Positions 49,283-58,436 of a stretch of DNA of 64,000 nt are shown here, one piece after another. How positions within the stretch are numbered: the stretch's first letter is position 1; the number at the start of each line of letters is the position of its first letter. Made by a program: the position numbers and the translations under genes. Source of the DNA: Nonomuraea helvata (lineage in GTDB: Bacteria > Actinomycetota > Actinomycetes > Streptosporangiales > Streptosporangiaceae); assembly GCF_039535785.1 (NCBI RefSeq), contig NZ_BAAAXV010000005.1, positions 62,001 to 126,000 on the forward strand, in the 5' to 3' direction. Under the pieces are notes generated by a model. It had not been told where the DNA came from. It made no database searches and saw nothing but the letters and a program-made list of their open reading frames with translations.

Positions 49283-50698
49283 GTGGCGGACTTTGACGTT
49301 GTGGTCCTGGGTTCCGGGCCAGGTGGGCAGAAGGCCGCGATCGCGGCGGCGAAACTCGGCAGGCGTGTCGCGGTGGTCGAGAAACGGCACATGCTCGGCG
49401 GCGTGTGCATCAACACGGGAACGATCCCCTCGAAGACCCTCCGCGAGGCCGTCCTCTACCTCACCGGGCTCAACCAGCGGGAGCTGTACGGCGCCAGCTA
49501 CCGCGTCAAGGACGAGATCACGGTCACCGACCTCGGGATGCGCACCCAGCACGTGATCGGCCGGGAGATCCAGGTCATCCGTAGCCAGCTCGCCCGCAAC
49601 CACGTGACGGTGTTACAGGGCACCGGCCGCTTCCTGGACCCGCACACCGTCGGGATCACGCATGAGGAGGGCAAGACCGAGGAGACGAAGATCACCGCCG
49701 AGAAGATCGTGATCGCCACCGGCACGTCGCCCGCCCGTCCCGACAGCGTCGAGTTCGACGACAGGACGATCATCGACTCCGACGCGATCCTGCATCTCGA
49801 CCGGATCCCCGAGACGCTCGTCGTGGTGGGGGCCGGGGTCATCGGCATCGAGTACGCCTCCATGTTCGCCGCGCTCGGCACCAAGGTGACGGTGGTGGAG
49901 CGGCGCGACCGCATGCTGGAGTTCTGCGACCTGGAGATCGTGGAGGCGCTGAAGTACCACCTGCGCGACCTGGCCGTGACGTTCCGCTTCGGGGAGAACG
50001 TGGCCGCGGTCGAGCGCCGCCCGGGCGGGGCGCTGACCCTGCTGGAGAGCGGCAAGAAGATCCCCGCCGACTGCGTCATGTACTCGGCCGGGCGGCAGGG
50101 CAAGACCGCCGAGCTGTGCCTGGACGCCGCCGGCCTGGCCGCCGACGACCGCGGCCGGATCACGGTGGACGCCAACTATGCCACCGAGGTGCCGCACATC
50201 TACGCCGTGGGCGACGTGATCGGCTTCCCCGCGCTGGCGGCCACCTCCATGGAGCAGGGCCGGCTCGCCGCGCAGCACGCGTGCGGCGAGCCGGTCGACG
50301 ACATGCACGAGCTGCCGCCCATCGGGATTTACACCATTCCCGAGATCAGCTTCGTCGGACGCTCGGAGGACGAACTGACCAGGGACAAGGTGCCGTTCGA
50401 GGTGGGCGTCTCGCGGTACCGGGAGCTGGCCAGGGGCCAGATCATCGGCGACTCGTACGGGATGCTCAAGCTGCTCGTCTCCCCCGAGGACCGGCGGTTG
50501 CTGGGCGTCCACGTGTTCGGCACGGGGGCGACGGAGCTCGTGCACATCGGTCAGACGGTCATGGGGTGCGGCGGGACCATCGACTACCTGGTCAACGCCG
50601 TGTTCAACTATCCGACGCTGGCCGAGTCGTACAAGGTGGCCGCGCTGGACGCGATGAACAAGATGCGGGTGGTCGCCCGCCTCACCGCCGGCATGTGA
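49283..50698 (+). CDS. sthA: Soluble pyridine nucleotide transhydrogenase
   Basis: 471 residues. The FAD motif LGSGPGGQKAAIAA, the NAD(P) motif VGAGVIGIEYASMFA and a C-terminal dimerisation domain are visible. The disulfide loop of related reductases is altered: GVCINTGTIPSKTL has one Cys with Thr in place of the second. That is the signature of the soluble transhydrogenase, which moves hydride between NADPH and NAD+. GTG 49283 gives VADFDVVVLG. Confidence 0.92.
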   Translation: MADFDVVVLGSGPGGQKAAIAAAKLGRRVAVVEKRHMLGGVCINTGTIPSKTLREAVLYLTGLNQRELYGASYRVKDEITVTDLGMRTQHVIGREIQVIRSQLARNHVTVLQGTGRFLDPHTVGITHEEGKTEETKITAEKIVIATGTSPARPDSVEFDDRTIIDSDAILHLDRIPETLVVVGAGVIGIEYASMFAALGTKVTVVERRDRMLEFCDLEIVEALKYHLRDLAVTFRFGENVAAVERRPGGALTLLESGKKIPADCVMYSAGRQGKTAELCLDAAGLAADDRGRITVDANYATEVPHIYAVGDVIGFPALAATSMEQGRLAAQHACGEPVDDMHELPPIGIYTIPEISFVGRSEDELTRDKVPFEVGVSRYRELARGQIIGDSYGMLKLLVSPEDRRLLGVHVFGTGATELVHIGQTVMGCGGTIDYLVNAVFNYPTLAESYKVAALDAMNKMRVVARLTAGM

Positions 50699-50713
50699 AC
50701 ACCGGTCGGTGCG

Positions 50714-51394
50714 TCAGTCCGAGGCGGGGCGGCGGGTGCGGGGCTGGGGCTTCTTGCGGCCCGCCACCAGCGTGTCGCCCGGCGCCGGGGCCGGGTCCTC
50801 CGCCTGTGTGGTGTCCCGCTTCTGGGCGCGGGGGCGCGGCTGCGGGGCCGTGTCCTCCGTGGCGGACACCGGGGACTCCTTCGGGTCCGGGGCAAGCGGC
50901 TTGTCGGGTTCGCGGAGTGAGGCGATGACGCGGTCGGCCTCCGTGTCCGCGGCGAACTCGTTCGCCGCCTCCGTCTCCCTCCTCCTGATCACCACCATGT
51001 GGTCCACGGACACCCGTCCCGCGCCCACCACGGCGAGCAGGAGGGAGGCGGCCCCGAGGAGGATGAGCTCGTTCATGCTGATCGGATTGAGCGGCGGGGC
51101 GACCAGGAAGACCGCCAGCGCCTCCGCGAACAGGATCAGCCCGGTGATCGAGACGGCCAGACCAGCGATCAGCAGCGCGCCGCCGATGAGCTCGGTGAGC
51201 ATGGTGACCGTGGCCCAGGCGCCGGGCGCGGGAGCGCCTTGCTCGAGGAACTTCGCTCCGGTGGCCTTGAGCCCGTCTTCCAGCTTGGTCCAGCCGTTGG
51301 CGAAGAAGATGCCGCCCACGCCGACGCGGGCGACTAAAGCAGCAAGATCACGGAGGGCCTGTTTCACGGTAGTTGTTTGCCCTAATCGGGACAT
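50714..51394 (-). CDS. DoxX family membrane protein
   Basis: 226 residues from ATG 51394, with GAGGTG upstream. Four membrane helices lie in residues about 10-130, including LARVGVGGIFFANGWTKL typical of DoxX. A hydrophilic, Pro/Arg/Asp-rich tail of about 90 residues follows. DoxX proteins are linked to thiosulfate or redox handling at the membrane. Starts eight bases after the MFS stop, so the two are one operon. Convergent with sthA, 15 bases apart. Confidence 0.85.
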   Translation of the reverse strand: MSRLGQTTTVKQALRDLAALVARVGVGGIFFANGWTKLEDGLKATGAKFLEQGAPAPGAWATVTMLTELIGGALLIAGLAVSITGLILFAEALAVFLVAPPLNPISMNELILLGAASLLLAVVGAGRVSVDHMVVIRRRETEAANEFAADTEADRVIASLREPDKPLAPDPKESPVSATEDTAPQPRPRAQKRDTTQAEDPAPAPGDTLVAGRKKPQPRTRRPASD

Positions 51395-51402
51395 GACACA
51401 CC

Positions 51403-52932
51403 TCAATCACGGCTGAGCAGCATGGCCACCGCGACGGCGGTCAGGCTGAGCAGGACGACGCTGACGATCACGGTCGTGTGCAGGGCGTTCACGAAGGCCC
51501 ACCGGGCGGCGTCCATGAGCGCGCCGCCCGCGCTGCCACCGACCTCGTGGGCGACGTGCGCGGCCCCCGCGAGCGACTGCCTGGCCTGGTCCATGCCGCT
51601 CGGGGACACGCCGGGCACGGAGGGCAGGCCGGGGGCGTACACGATCGTGGTGATGGTGCCGAGCACGGCCACGCCCAGACCGGCGCCCAGCTCGTACGCG
51701 GTCTCCTCGATGGCCGCGGCCCCGCCCGCCTGGGACTCCGACGCCGACGACATGATCGTGTCGGAGGCCGCGAGCAGCGCCACCTGCACCCCGAACCCGA
51801 TGCCCACGAAACAGATCGCCAGCGTCACGGGGTGGGCCTCGACCCCCCAGCTCAGGGTGGGGGCCAGGGAGAGGGCGACGAGCCCGAGCCCGCCGCTCAT
51901 CGTGGCCCGCATGCCGATCCGCGGCAGGATGTGGGCGGCGGCGAGCCCGCCGGAGATGGCCGAGATCACCAGCGGCAGCATCCTGACGGCCGCGTGCAGC
52001 GGACTGTCGCCGAGCACGAGCTGCAGGTATTGAGCGAGCATGAGCTGCAGGCCCACGAGGGAGAACACGCCGAGCAGCACGCCCGCCACCCCGGTCGTGA
52101 ATTCGCGCCGCCTGAAGAGCCCCACCTCCAGCAGCGGCGCGCGCAACCGCAGCTGCCGGCGGACGAACAGGCCCAGCAGGGCGAGCCCGCCGAGGAACAC
52201 GAGCACCGACGCCCACAGCGGCATCAGGTTGCCCGCGCCCGCCTCCTTCAGCCCGAACGCCAGCGCCAGGATGCCGAAGACCGACAGCACCGCGCTCACG
52301 CCGTCCCACGGGCGGTCCTTGCGCACGGGCGACTCAGGGAGCAGGCGTACGGCGGCGGGCAGCAGCGCCAGGAGGATCGGCACGTTGATCAGGAAGACGG
52401 CGCCCCACCAGATGCCGACGAGCACGCCGCCGATGAGCGGGCCGACCGCCGCTCCGGCCGCCGCGACCGCGCTCCAGACGCCCAGGGCGATGGCCCGCTC
52501 GCGTCTGTCGGTGAACACCTGGCGGATCAGCGAGAGCGTGGCCGGCATGATCATCGCGCCGCCCACGCCGAGCAGCGCCCTGGCGAGAATGAGGGTCAGC
52601 GGCGTCGGGGCGAACGCGGCCCCGGCCGAGGCCAGACCGAACAGCACGTAGCCACCGAGGACCAGCCGTTTGCGCCCGTACCGGTCGCCGAGCGTGCCGA
52701 ACATGATCAGCAGTGGCGCGACCACCAGGGAGTAGGTGTCGATGATCCACAGCAGCTCCACCGCGGAGGGCTCGAGCGCGGCCGTGAGTGCGGGCACCGC
52801 GATGTGCAGCACCGTGGCATCAACGGTGATCAGCAACAGGCTCACGCAGAGCAGCACGAGAATGGACCAGCGGCGGTCCCGGTGCTCCTGATCGGCAGTC
52901 CGTATGAAAGGTGCGGCCTGTGTGACGGTCAT
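51403..52932 (-). CDS. MFS transporter, DHA2 (EmrB/QacA) drug efflux type
   Basis: 509 residues, about 14 membrane helices. Motif A GTLGDRYGRKRLVLGG is present, as are the DHA2 motif D1 (VDATVLHIAVPAL) and motif C (GVWSAVAAAGAAVGPLIGGVL). It exports cationic or hydrophobic compounds by proton antiport; substrate unknown. ATG 52932 has AAGGAG upstream. An inverted repeat 195 bases upstream (53127-53138) might be its operator, but no TetR gene is adjacent. Confidence 0.9.
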   Translation of the reverse strand: MTVTQAAPFIRTADQEHRDRRWSILVLLCVSLLLITVDATVLHIAVPALTAALEPSAVELLWIIDTYSLVVAPLLIMFGTLGDRYGRKRLVLGGYVLFGLASAGAAFAPTPLTLILARALLGVGGAMIMPATLSLIRQVFTDRRERAIALGVWSAVAAAGAAVGPLIGGVLVGIWWGAVFLINVPILLALLPAAVRLLPESPVRKDRPWDGVSAVLSVFGILALAFGLKEAGAGNLMPLWASVLVFLGGLALLGLFVRRQLRLRAPLLEVGLFRRREFTTGVAGVLLGVFSLVGLQLMLAQYLQLVLGDSPLHAAVRMLPLVISAISGGLAAAHILPRIGMRATMSGGLGLVALSLAPTLSWGVEAHPVTLAICFVGIGFGVQVALLAASDTIMSSASESQAGGAAAIEETAYELGAGLGVAVLGTITTIVYAPGLPSVPGVSPSGMDQARQSLAGAAHVAHEVGGSAGGALMDAARWAFVNALHTTVIVSVVLLSLTAVAVAMLLSRD

Positions 52933-53126
52933 GGGGCTCCTTGCGGGGCCGATCCGTTGACAGGGCCCGCACGTGCTCTTGGTCGGTGGTGCGGGAAGTC
53001 CCGGCTCGACGCTCGCTCCTCCCGAGCTGCTCAGCCTCGACTCCCACCGCTCCGGCTTGCGTCGCAGCTTAGGGTATGTCAGGCGTGCGTCATAGCGGTA
53101 TCGGACGATCCACCCCTGACCGGAAC

Positions 53127-53138
53127 CTCTCTAGAGAG
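53127..53138. promoter_or_regulatory. 12-bp palindrome in the MFS/TPR divergent region
   Basis: CTCTCTAGAGAG is perfectly symmetrical. It lies 57 bases before the TPR gene and 195 before the MFS gene, so it could serve either. There are no recognisable promoter hexamers next to it. Confidence 0.35.
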
Positions 53139-53194
53139 ATACAGCCATATGTCGGCATCTATCCAACATTGGCCTGCCAACCGATCATGGACCT

Positions 53195-54967
53195 GTGGGG
53201 ACCGACGCAAGTGGCAGAAATGACGATATTTCCAACAGGTCCTCACGCGAATGGTGTGACGAGTCTCTGGCCCAGCTGACCGCCGGCCGTCCGGAGTCCG
53301 CGCTCGACGCCGCCCGCCGCGCGGCCGACCTGGATCCGGGCGCCGAATGGGCGTACCGGCTCATCAGCCTCGCCCACGAACGGCTGGGCCGCGACGCCGA
53401 CGCGGCACCGGCCGCCGAGCAGGCCGTGGAGCTGGCCCGCGGCTCCTGGCCGGCCCGGCTGCGCCTGGCCGCGGTCCTGCGCCGCGTCCCCGGCCGCTGG
53501 CGGGAGGCGGTGGAGCACGCCACGCTCGCCGGGAAGTTCGCGCCGGAGGAGCCGGACCCCGAGGTCATGCGGGGCGACCTGGCCCTGCTGCGCGGCGACC
53601 ACACCGGCGCCGAGCAGGCGTACCGGGCCGCGCTCGTCATCGACCCAGGACACCCCCAGGCCCGCGTGAACCTCGGCCTCGCCCTGCTGCGCTGGGACCG
53701 GCCGCGCCCGCACCACGATCCCGCCTGGCCCGTCGACCCGCGTGACACGGGCAGGGCCAGGCGGGCCCTGGAGGTCTGGTCCCGCCAGGCCCGCCTCCTG
53801 GTCGCCGTCGCCACGCTCGCGATCGCCGGGGCGGCGCTCTTCCTCGACTGGGGCTCCCGCGCCGTGCTCGGCGGATTCGCGGTGCTCATGCTGCTGGCGC
53901 CGCTGACGGTCAGGCAGGCGCGGCGGGTGGGCCTCTGGTCGTACGTGCCCGCGATGCTCTGCAGGGACCCCTGGCTCGGCGCGGCGCTCGTGTCGAGCGC
54001 GGTGTCGGTGCTCGCGTTCGCCGCCTGGCTGCTGCTGGGCGCGATGCCGTCCGTGCCGTCCGCGTTCGATCCGGTGTGGGCGGGGCTGGCGGGCATCGTG
54101 GTGCTGGGCTGGCCGGCGCTGGCGGCCGTACGGGCGCTGGCGGAGGCGTGGCGGGGCCGCCCGCTGCCGGCGTTGGCCGAGACGGAGCGCGTCCTGACGG
54201 ATCAGGTCCAGGCGCAGGCGGAGCGGAGCGCGAAGAGGAACGTCGGCGTGATGCTCTGGATCGTCCTCGGCCGGACCTGGTCCGTGCTGGTCCCCTTGGT
54301 GGGCGGAGCCCTGGCCGTGGAGCCGAGAGCGGCCGTCGCGGCGGTCGCGGTGCCGTACCCGATGATCCGCGGCTACCTGCGTGCCCGCCACCGCGACGAC
54401 CGGTGGCTGCCGGTCGCCGTCGCGCTCGTCGTCCTGTCCGCCGCCGCCTGCGCGGCGGGCGGCCTGCTGGAGGCCTGGCGGATCGAGCCTGCCGCGGCGT
54501 GGGCGTGGCGGGCCGGGCTGGGCGCGATGGGCGCGGCACTGGCCGTGTTCGCCGCGAGGGCCGCCCGCGCCTGGTGGCGGGGCGGGCCGGGCCCGTGGCG
54601 GGCGTCCCTGATCATGTGCGACCTGCCCGTGGGCGCCGAGCCCTCCGTCCCGCTGGACGCGGAGGTGCGCCAGACCTTCTCGTACGCCCGCAGCATCGTG
54701 CTCTCCTTCGGCGACTCCCTCGGCCCCAGGGTCGCGGGCGCGGTCGCGTCCGTCACCTCGTCGGGCGAGCTGCGGGTGATCACGGAGACGGAGGCGTGGG
54801 ACGCCATCGAGACCGATCCCCGGGTGGCGGTGTTCGCGGCGGACCCGCTGCAGCGGCGGTTCTGGGTCGAGGTGCGCGGGATCGCCATGGCCGACTCGGA
54901 CGTCCTGCGCGTCACTCCCAAAGAGGTGCTCGTCGGGGAGTTCCCCGGCCGGCACCAGCGACGCTAG
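53195..54967 (+). CDS. TPR membrane protein with C-terminal flavin-reductase-like split-barrel domain
   Basis: 590 residues. TPR-like repeats occupy about 25-165 (SLAQLTAGRPESALDAARRAADLDPGAEWAYRLISLAHERLG). About eight hydrophobic segments follow from 190 to 460. The last about 100 residues (AGAVASVTSSGELRVITETEAWDAIETDPRVAVFAADP then FWVEVRGIA) match the pattern of PNPOx-like split barrels that bind FMN or F420. Start GTG 53195; ribosome site poor. I know no characterised protein with this order. It precedes a likely leaderless dehalogenase gene by 15 bases. Confidence 0.72.
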   Translation: MGTDASGRNDDISNRSSREWCDESLAQLTAGRPESALDAARRAADLDPGAEWAYRLISLAHERLGRDADAAPAAEQAVELARGSWPARLRLAAVLRRVPGRWREAVEHATLAGKFAPEEPDPEVMRGDLALLRGDHTGAEQAYRAALVIDPGHPQARVNLGLALLRWDRPRPHHDPAWPVDPRDTGRARRALEVWSRQARLLVAVATLAIAGAALFLDWGSRAVLGGFAVLMLLAPLTVRQARRVGLWSYVPAMLCRDPWLGAALVSSAVSVLAFAAWLLLGAMPSVPSAFDPVWAGLAGIVVLGWPALAAVRALAEAWRGRPLPALAETERVLTDQVQAQAERSAKRNVGVMLWIVLGRTWSVLVPLVGGALAVEPRAAVAAVAVPYPMIRGYLRARHRDDRWLPVAVALVVLSAAACAAGGLLEAWRIEPAAAWAWRAGLGAMGAALAVFAARAARAWWRGGPGPWRASLIMCDLPVGAEPSVPLDAEVRQTFSYARSIVLSFGDSLGPRVAGAVASVTSSGELRVITETEAWDAIETDPRVAVFAADPLQRRFWVEVRGIAMADSDVLRVTPKEVLVGEFPGRHQRR

Positions 54968-54968
54968 C

Positions 54969-54974
54969 TAGAAT
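54969..54974 (+). promoter_or_regulatory. TAGAAT -10 box of the dehalogenase gene
   Basis: TAGAAT is followed by eight bases and ATG 54983, consistent with a leaderless transcript. No ribosome site lies before the ATG and no -35 is clear. Confidence 0.45.
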
Positions 54975-54982
54975 CTTGTTCT

Positions 54983-55879
54983 ATGCGTACGTTGCGCACG
55001 CCGGAGGAGCGCTTCGCGGACCTTCCCGACTTCCCCTACGAGCCCCGCTACGCCGAGGTCGGCGACGGCCTGCGCATGGCGTACGTCGAGGCCGGCCCCG
55101 CCGACGGCGAGCCCGTCGTCCTTCTGCACGGCGAGCCGACCTGGTCGTTCCTCTACCGGCACGTCATGCGCGAGCTGGCCGCGGCCGGGCTGCGCGCGAT
55201 GGCGGTGGACCTGGTCGGGTTCGGCCGCTCGGACAAGCCGGTCGATCCCGCCGAGCACACCTACGCCAGGCACGTCGAGTGGACCCGCGCGCTGCTGATG
55301 GACGCGCTCAACTTAGGCCGCATCACCGTGGTCGGCCAGGACTGGGGCGGCCTGATCGGGCTGCGGATCGCCGCCGAGCATCCCGGCCGCATCGCCAGGA
55401 TCGTGGCGGCCAACACGGGCTTGCCCACGGGTGACACTCCCATGCCCGAGGTGTGGCACCGGTTCAGGGACGCCGTGCGCAATGCCCCGGTGCTGGACAT
55501 CGCCAGGCTGGTCCAGGCGGGCTGCAAGACGGAGCTGTCCCAGGAGGTGCGCGCGGCGTACGACGCGCCGTTCCCGGACGAGTCGTACAAAGCGGGTCCA
55601 CAGGCCATGCCGGGCCTCGTCCCGATCACGCCCGACGATCCGGCCGCGCCCGCCAACCGCGCTGCCTGGCAGGTTCTCAGGACGCTCGACCGGCCGTTCC
55701 TGGTGGCGTTCTCCGACGGAGACCCGATCACCGGGGGCATGGCGCCCGTCCTGCTCAGATCGATCTCCGGCACGTCGGGCCTGCGGCATCCCGTGCTCCG
55801 CGGCGCCGGCCACTTCCTGCAGGAGGACGCGGGCGCCGAACTCGGGCGGTTGATCGCCGCTTTCGTGACCTCCGCCTAG
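54983..55879 (+). CDS. Haloalkane dehalogenase-like alpha/beta hydrolase
   Basis: 298 residues. Oxyanion motif LHGEPTW, nucleophile Asp120 in VGQDWGGL (with the halide-binding Trp121), acid Asp247 in SDGDPITGG and base His277 in GAGHFLQED. The nucleophile is Asp and not Ser, as in dehalogenases and epoxide hydrolases, and HGEPTWSFLYR is typical of dehalogenases. It hydrolyses carbon-halogen bonds in that family. Native substrate unknown. Confidence 0.88.
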   Translation: MRTLRTPEERFADLPDFPYEPRYAEVGDGLRMAYVEAGPADGEPVVLLHGEPTWSFLYRHVMRELAAAGLRAMAVDLVGFGRSDKPVDPAEHTYARHVEWTRALLMDALNLGRITVVGQDWGGLIGLRIAAEHPGRIARIVAANTGLPTGDTPMPEVWHRFRDAVRNAPVLDIARLVQAGCKTELSQEVRAAYDAPFPDESYKAGPQAMPGLVPITPDDPAAPANRAAWQVLRTLDRPFLVAFSDGDPITGGMAPVLLRSISGTSGLRHPVLRGAGHFLQEDAGAELGRLIAAFVTSA

Positions 55880-55943
55880 CGTGTCAGGAGCGCCCAATCG
55901 TCGGTCCGGTGCGGTATAACCGGGGGCGGACCGGGGAGGCGTG

Positions 55944-58301
55944 ATGCAGGAGTCCGGCAGGGCCCAGACCGCGGGGCGGGTCGCGGCGCGGGATCTGTTC
56001 GAGAAGGTTCGGCTGCGTTATTACCAGATTCCCCCGGCCGTGCGCCGGGTGCTCTACGTGGTCGCGCTGGTCGCCACCATGGGCGTGGGCGCGGCACTCG
56101 GGTGGAATCTGCTCACGACGTTCCCCGTCGTCCTGCTGCTGCTCGCGTTCGTCGCGCTGACCATGCGCTTCCCCCGCGCGGCGGCCACCGTCCTGGTGGT
56201 GGCGGGCTGGATCCCCCTGGCGCTGCTCATCTTCTCCGGGCTCGACCTGTTCCCCTCCGGCTCCAACGCGGTGCACCTGATGGTGGCGCTGGCCCTGCCC
56301 GTCGCCGCGGGCGCCCACCTCATCCGCTGGGTGGCGCCGTGGGCCACCACGCTGCTGGCGCTCGCGCCCGCCGCCGTCCTGGCCGTGCCGTTCTCCTTCG
56401 TCACCGCGAGCGTGGCGGTCTGGGTGGCGTACGCCGTGGCCGCCGCGGTGCTGGTCTACCGCTTCCTGCTGGCCCGCAAGGTCAAGGCGGAGCGCGCCGC
56501 GGCCGAGGAGCAGCAGGTCCGGGTCAGGGTGCGCGAGGGCAGGCTCGAGTCACCGCAGGACAAGACGGGCGCTCCGCCGCAGATCTCCGTCGAGGAGGCG
56601 CTCGGCGAGCTCGAGAGCATGGTCGGCCTCGCCCCCGTCAAGGAGCAGGTGCGCTCGATCGCCGCCTCCATCGAGGCGTCCAGGCTGCGTGCCGAGGCCG
56701 GCTACACCACCGAGCGGCCCACCAGGCACTTCGTGTTCGCCGGCCCGCCCGGCACCGGCAAGACCAGCGTGGCGCGCGCGCTGGCCAAGATCTTCTACGC
56801 GTTCGGCCTGCTGGAGACCCCCTACGTGGTCGAGGCGCAGCGGGCCGACCTGGTGGGCGAGTTCCTGGGCGCGACCGCGATCAAGACCAACGAGCTGGTC
56901 GACAGGGCGCTCGGCGGCGTGCTCTTCATCGACGAGGCGTACGGGCTGGTCAACTCCTCCGACGGGCAGCCCGACAGGTTCGGCGCCGAGGCCGTGCAGA
57001 CGCTGCTCAAGCGGGCCGAGGACGACCGCGAGCGGCTGATCATCATCCTGGCCGGCTACGAGCAGGAGATGAGCACGTTCCTGTCCAGCAATCCCGGCCT
57101 GGCCAGCAGGTTCGCCACCCGGGTGCGCTTCCCCGGCTACTCCCCCGCCGAGCTGGTCGAGGTCACCGAGCTGCTCCAGCGGCGCAGGGGCGACACGATG
57201 GACGCCGAGACCAGGCGGGTGCTGCTCGGCCTGTTCGAGGACGTGCACCGGCGCGGCCTGGTCGACGAGCTGGGCAACGCCAGGTTCGCGCGCAGCCTGG
57301 TCGAGGCCGCCGCGCAGGCCCGCGACGTGCGCGTGGTGGGCGCGGGCGGCACCCCGACCACACAGGACCTGGTGACCACCACGACGCCCGACGTGACCAA
57401 GGCGTTCGACGAGCTGACCGCGCGCTTCCGCGGCTACGTCGCCACGCCCACGCTGGAGGAGGCGCTGGCCGACCTCGACAGGATGGCGGGCCTGGCGCCG
57501 GTCAAGCGGCAGGTGCACGCCATCGCGGCCCAGCTCCAGGTGGCGCGGATGCGGCAGGAGCGCGGGCTGCCCACGCCGCCGCAGATGCGGCACTTCGTGT
57601 TCGTCGGCCCGCCCGGCACCGGCAAGACCACGGTCGCCAGGGTCGTGGGCCGCATCTTCGCCGCGCTCGGCCTGCTGGCCAGGCCCGACGTGGTCGAGGC
57701 GCACCGGGCCGACCTGGTCGGGCAGCACCTCGGCTCGACCGCGATCAAGACCAACGAGCTGGTCGACAGGGCGCTCGGCGGCGTGCTCTTCATCGACGAG
57801 GCCTACAGCCTGGTCAACCCCGGCTACCAGGGCGGTGACGCGTTCGGCGCCGAGGCCGTGCAGACATTGCTCAAGCGGGCCGAGGACGACCGCGACCGCC
57901 TCGTGATCGTGCTGGCCGGCTACGAGCGCGAGATGGACGCGTTCCTGACCACCAACCCGGGCCTGGCCAGCCGGTTCAACCAGCGCGTGGCCTTCCCCAG
58001 CTACTCGCCCCGCGAGCTGTCCGAGATCGCGGTGCTGCTGGCGGAGAAGGCCGGCGACACCTTCGACGACGAGGCGCTGCGCGACCTTGACGAGGTGTTC
58101 GCCTGGGTGTGCGAGGAGCGGCTGATCGACGGCCTCGGCAACGGCCGCTTCGCCAGGTCGCTGTTCGAGCGCGCCGCCATGCGCCGCGACGTGCGGCTGG
58201 CCGCCCACGCGTCGCGCGGCGGGTCCGCCAGCTCGGCCGACCTGACGACGATCACGAGCGAGGACGTGCGCACCGCGGTCGACGAGCTCTCCGGGCGCTG
58301 A
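55944..58301 (+). CDS. Membrane-anchored double AAA+ ATPase (CbxX/CfqX, SpoVK/EccA-like)
   Basis: 785 residues. Residues about 30-180 contain four or five membrane helices. Two AAA+ domains follow: Walker A GPPGTGKT at Lys273 and Lys561, each with Walker B GGVLFIDEAY. They are alike enough to be internal duplicates. The family includes CbbX (rubisco activation) and EccA (type VII secretion), but no ESX genes are present. ATG 55944 is favoured over GTG 55941 because GGGGAGG ends four bases before it. Likely a remodelling ATPase at the membrane. Confidence 0.88.
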   Translation: MQESGRAQTAGRVAARDLFEKVRLRYYQIPPAVRRVLYVVALVATMGVGAALGWNLLTTFPVVLLLLAFVALTMRFPRAAATVLVVAGWIPLALLIFSGLDLFPSGSNAVHLMVALALPVAAGAHLIRWVAPWATTLLALAPAAVLAVPFSFVTASVAVWVAYAVAAAVLVYRFLLARKVKAERAAAEEQQVRVRVREGRLESPQDKTGAPPQISVEEALGELESMVGLAPVKEQVRSIAASIEASRLRAEAGYTTERPTRHFVFAGPPGTGKTSVARALAKIFYAFGLLETPYVVEAQRADLVGEFLGATAIKTNELVDRALGGVLFIDEAYGLVNSSDGQPDRFGAEAVQTLLKRAEDDRERLIIILAGYEQEMSTFLSSNPGLASRFATRVRFPGYSPAELVEVTELLQRRRGDTMDAETRRVLLGLFEDVHRRGLVDELGNARFARSLVEAAAQARDVRVVGAGGTPTTQDLVTTTTPDVTKAFDELTARFRGYVATPTLEEALADLDRMAGLAPVKRQVHAIAAQLQVARMRQERGLPTPPQMRHFVFVGPPGTGKTTVARVVGRIFAALGLLARPDVVEAHRADLVGQHLGSTAIKTNELVDRALGGVLFIDEAYSLVNPGYQGGDAFGAEAVQTLLKRAEDDRDRLVIVLAGYEREMDAFLTTNPGLASRFNQRVAFPSYSPRELSEIAVLLAEKAGDTFDDEALRDLDEVFAWVCEERLIDGLGNGRFARSLFERAAMRRDVRLAAHASRGGSASSADLTTITSEDVRTAVDELSGR

Positions 58302-58308
58302 GGCCACT

Positions 58309-58334
58309 CGCCTTCGCCCGCGGGGGCGAAGGCG
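58309..58334 (+). terminator. Hairpin terminator after the AAA+ gene
   Basis: CGCCTTCGCCC (58309-58319) pairs perfectly with GGGCGAAGGCG (58324-58334) around GCGG, eight bases past the stop. No T-run follows. Confidence 0.75.
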
Positions 58335-58436
58335 GAGTCCCGGTCCATGTTCCCCCACAGTGACGGGGCGATGTCGTAGAGTGAGCGACGTCGGCGGTGA
58401 CCAGGCCGATGTGCGGTGCACGGCGGAGGGGGAGCG

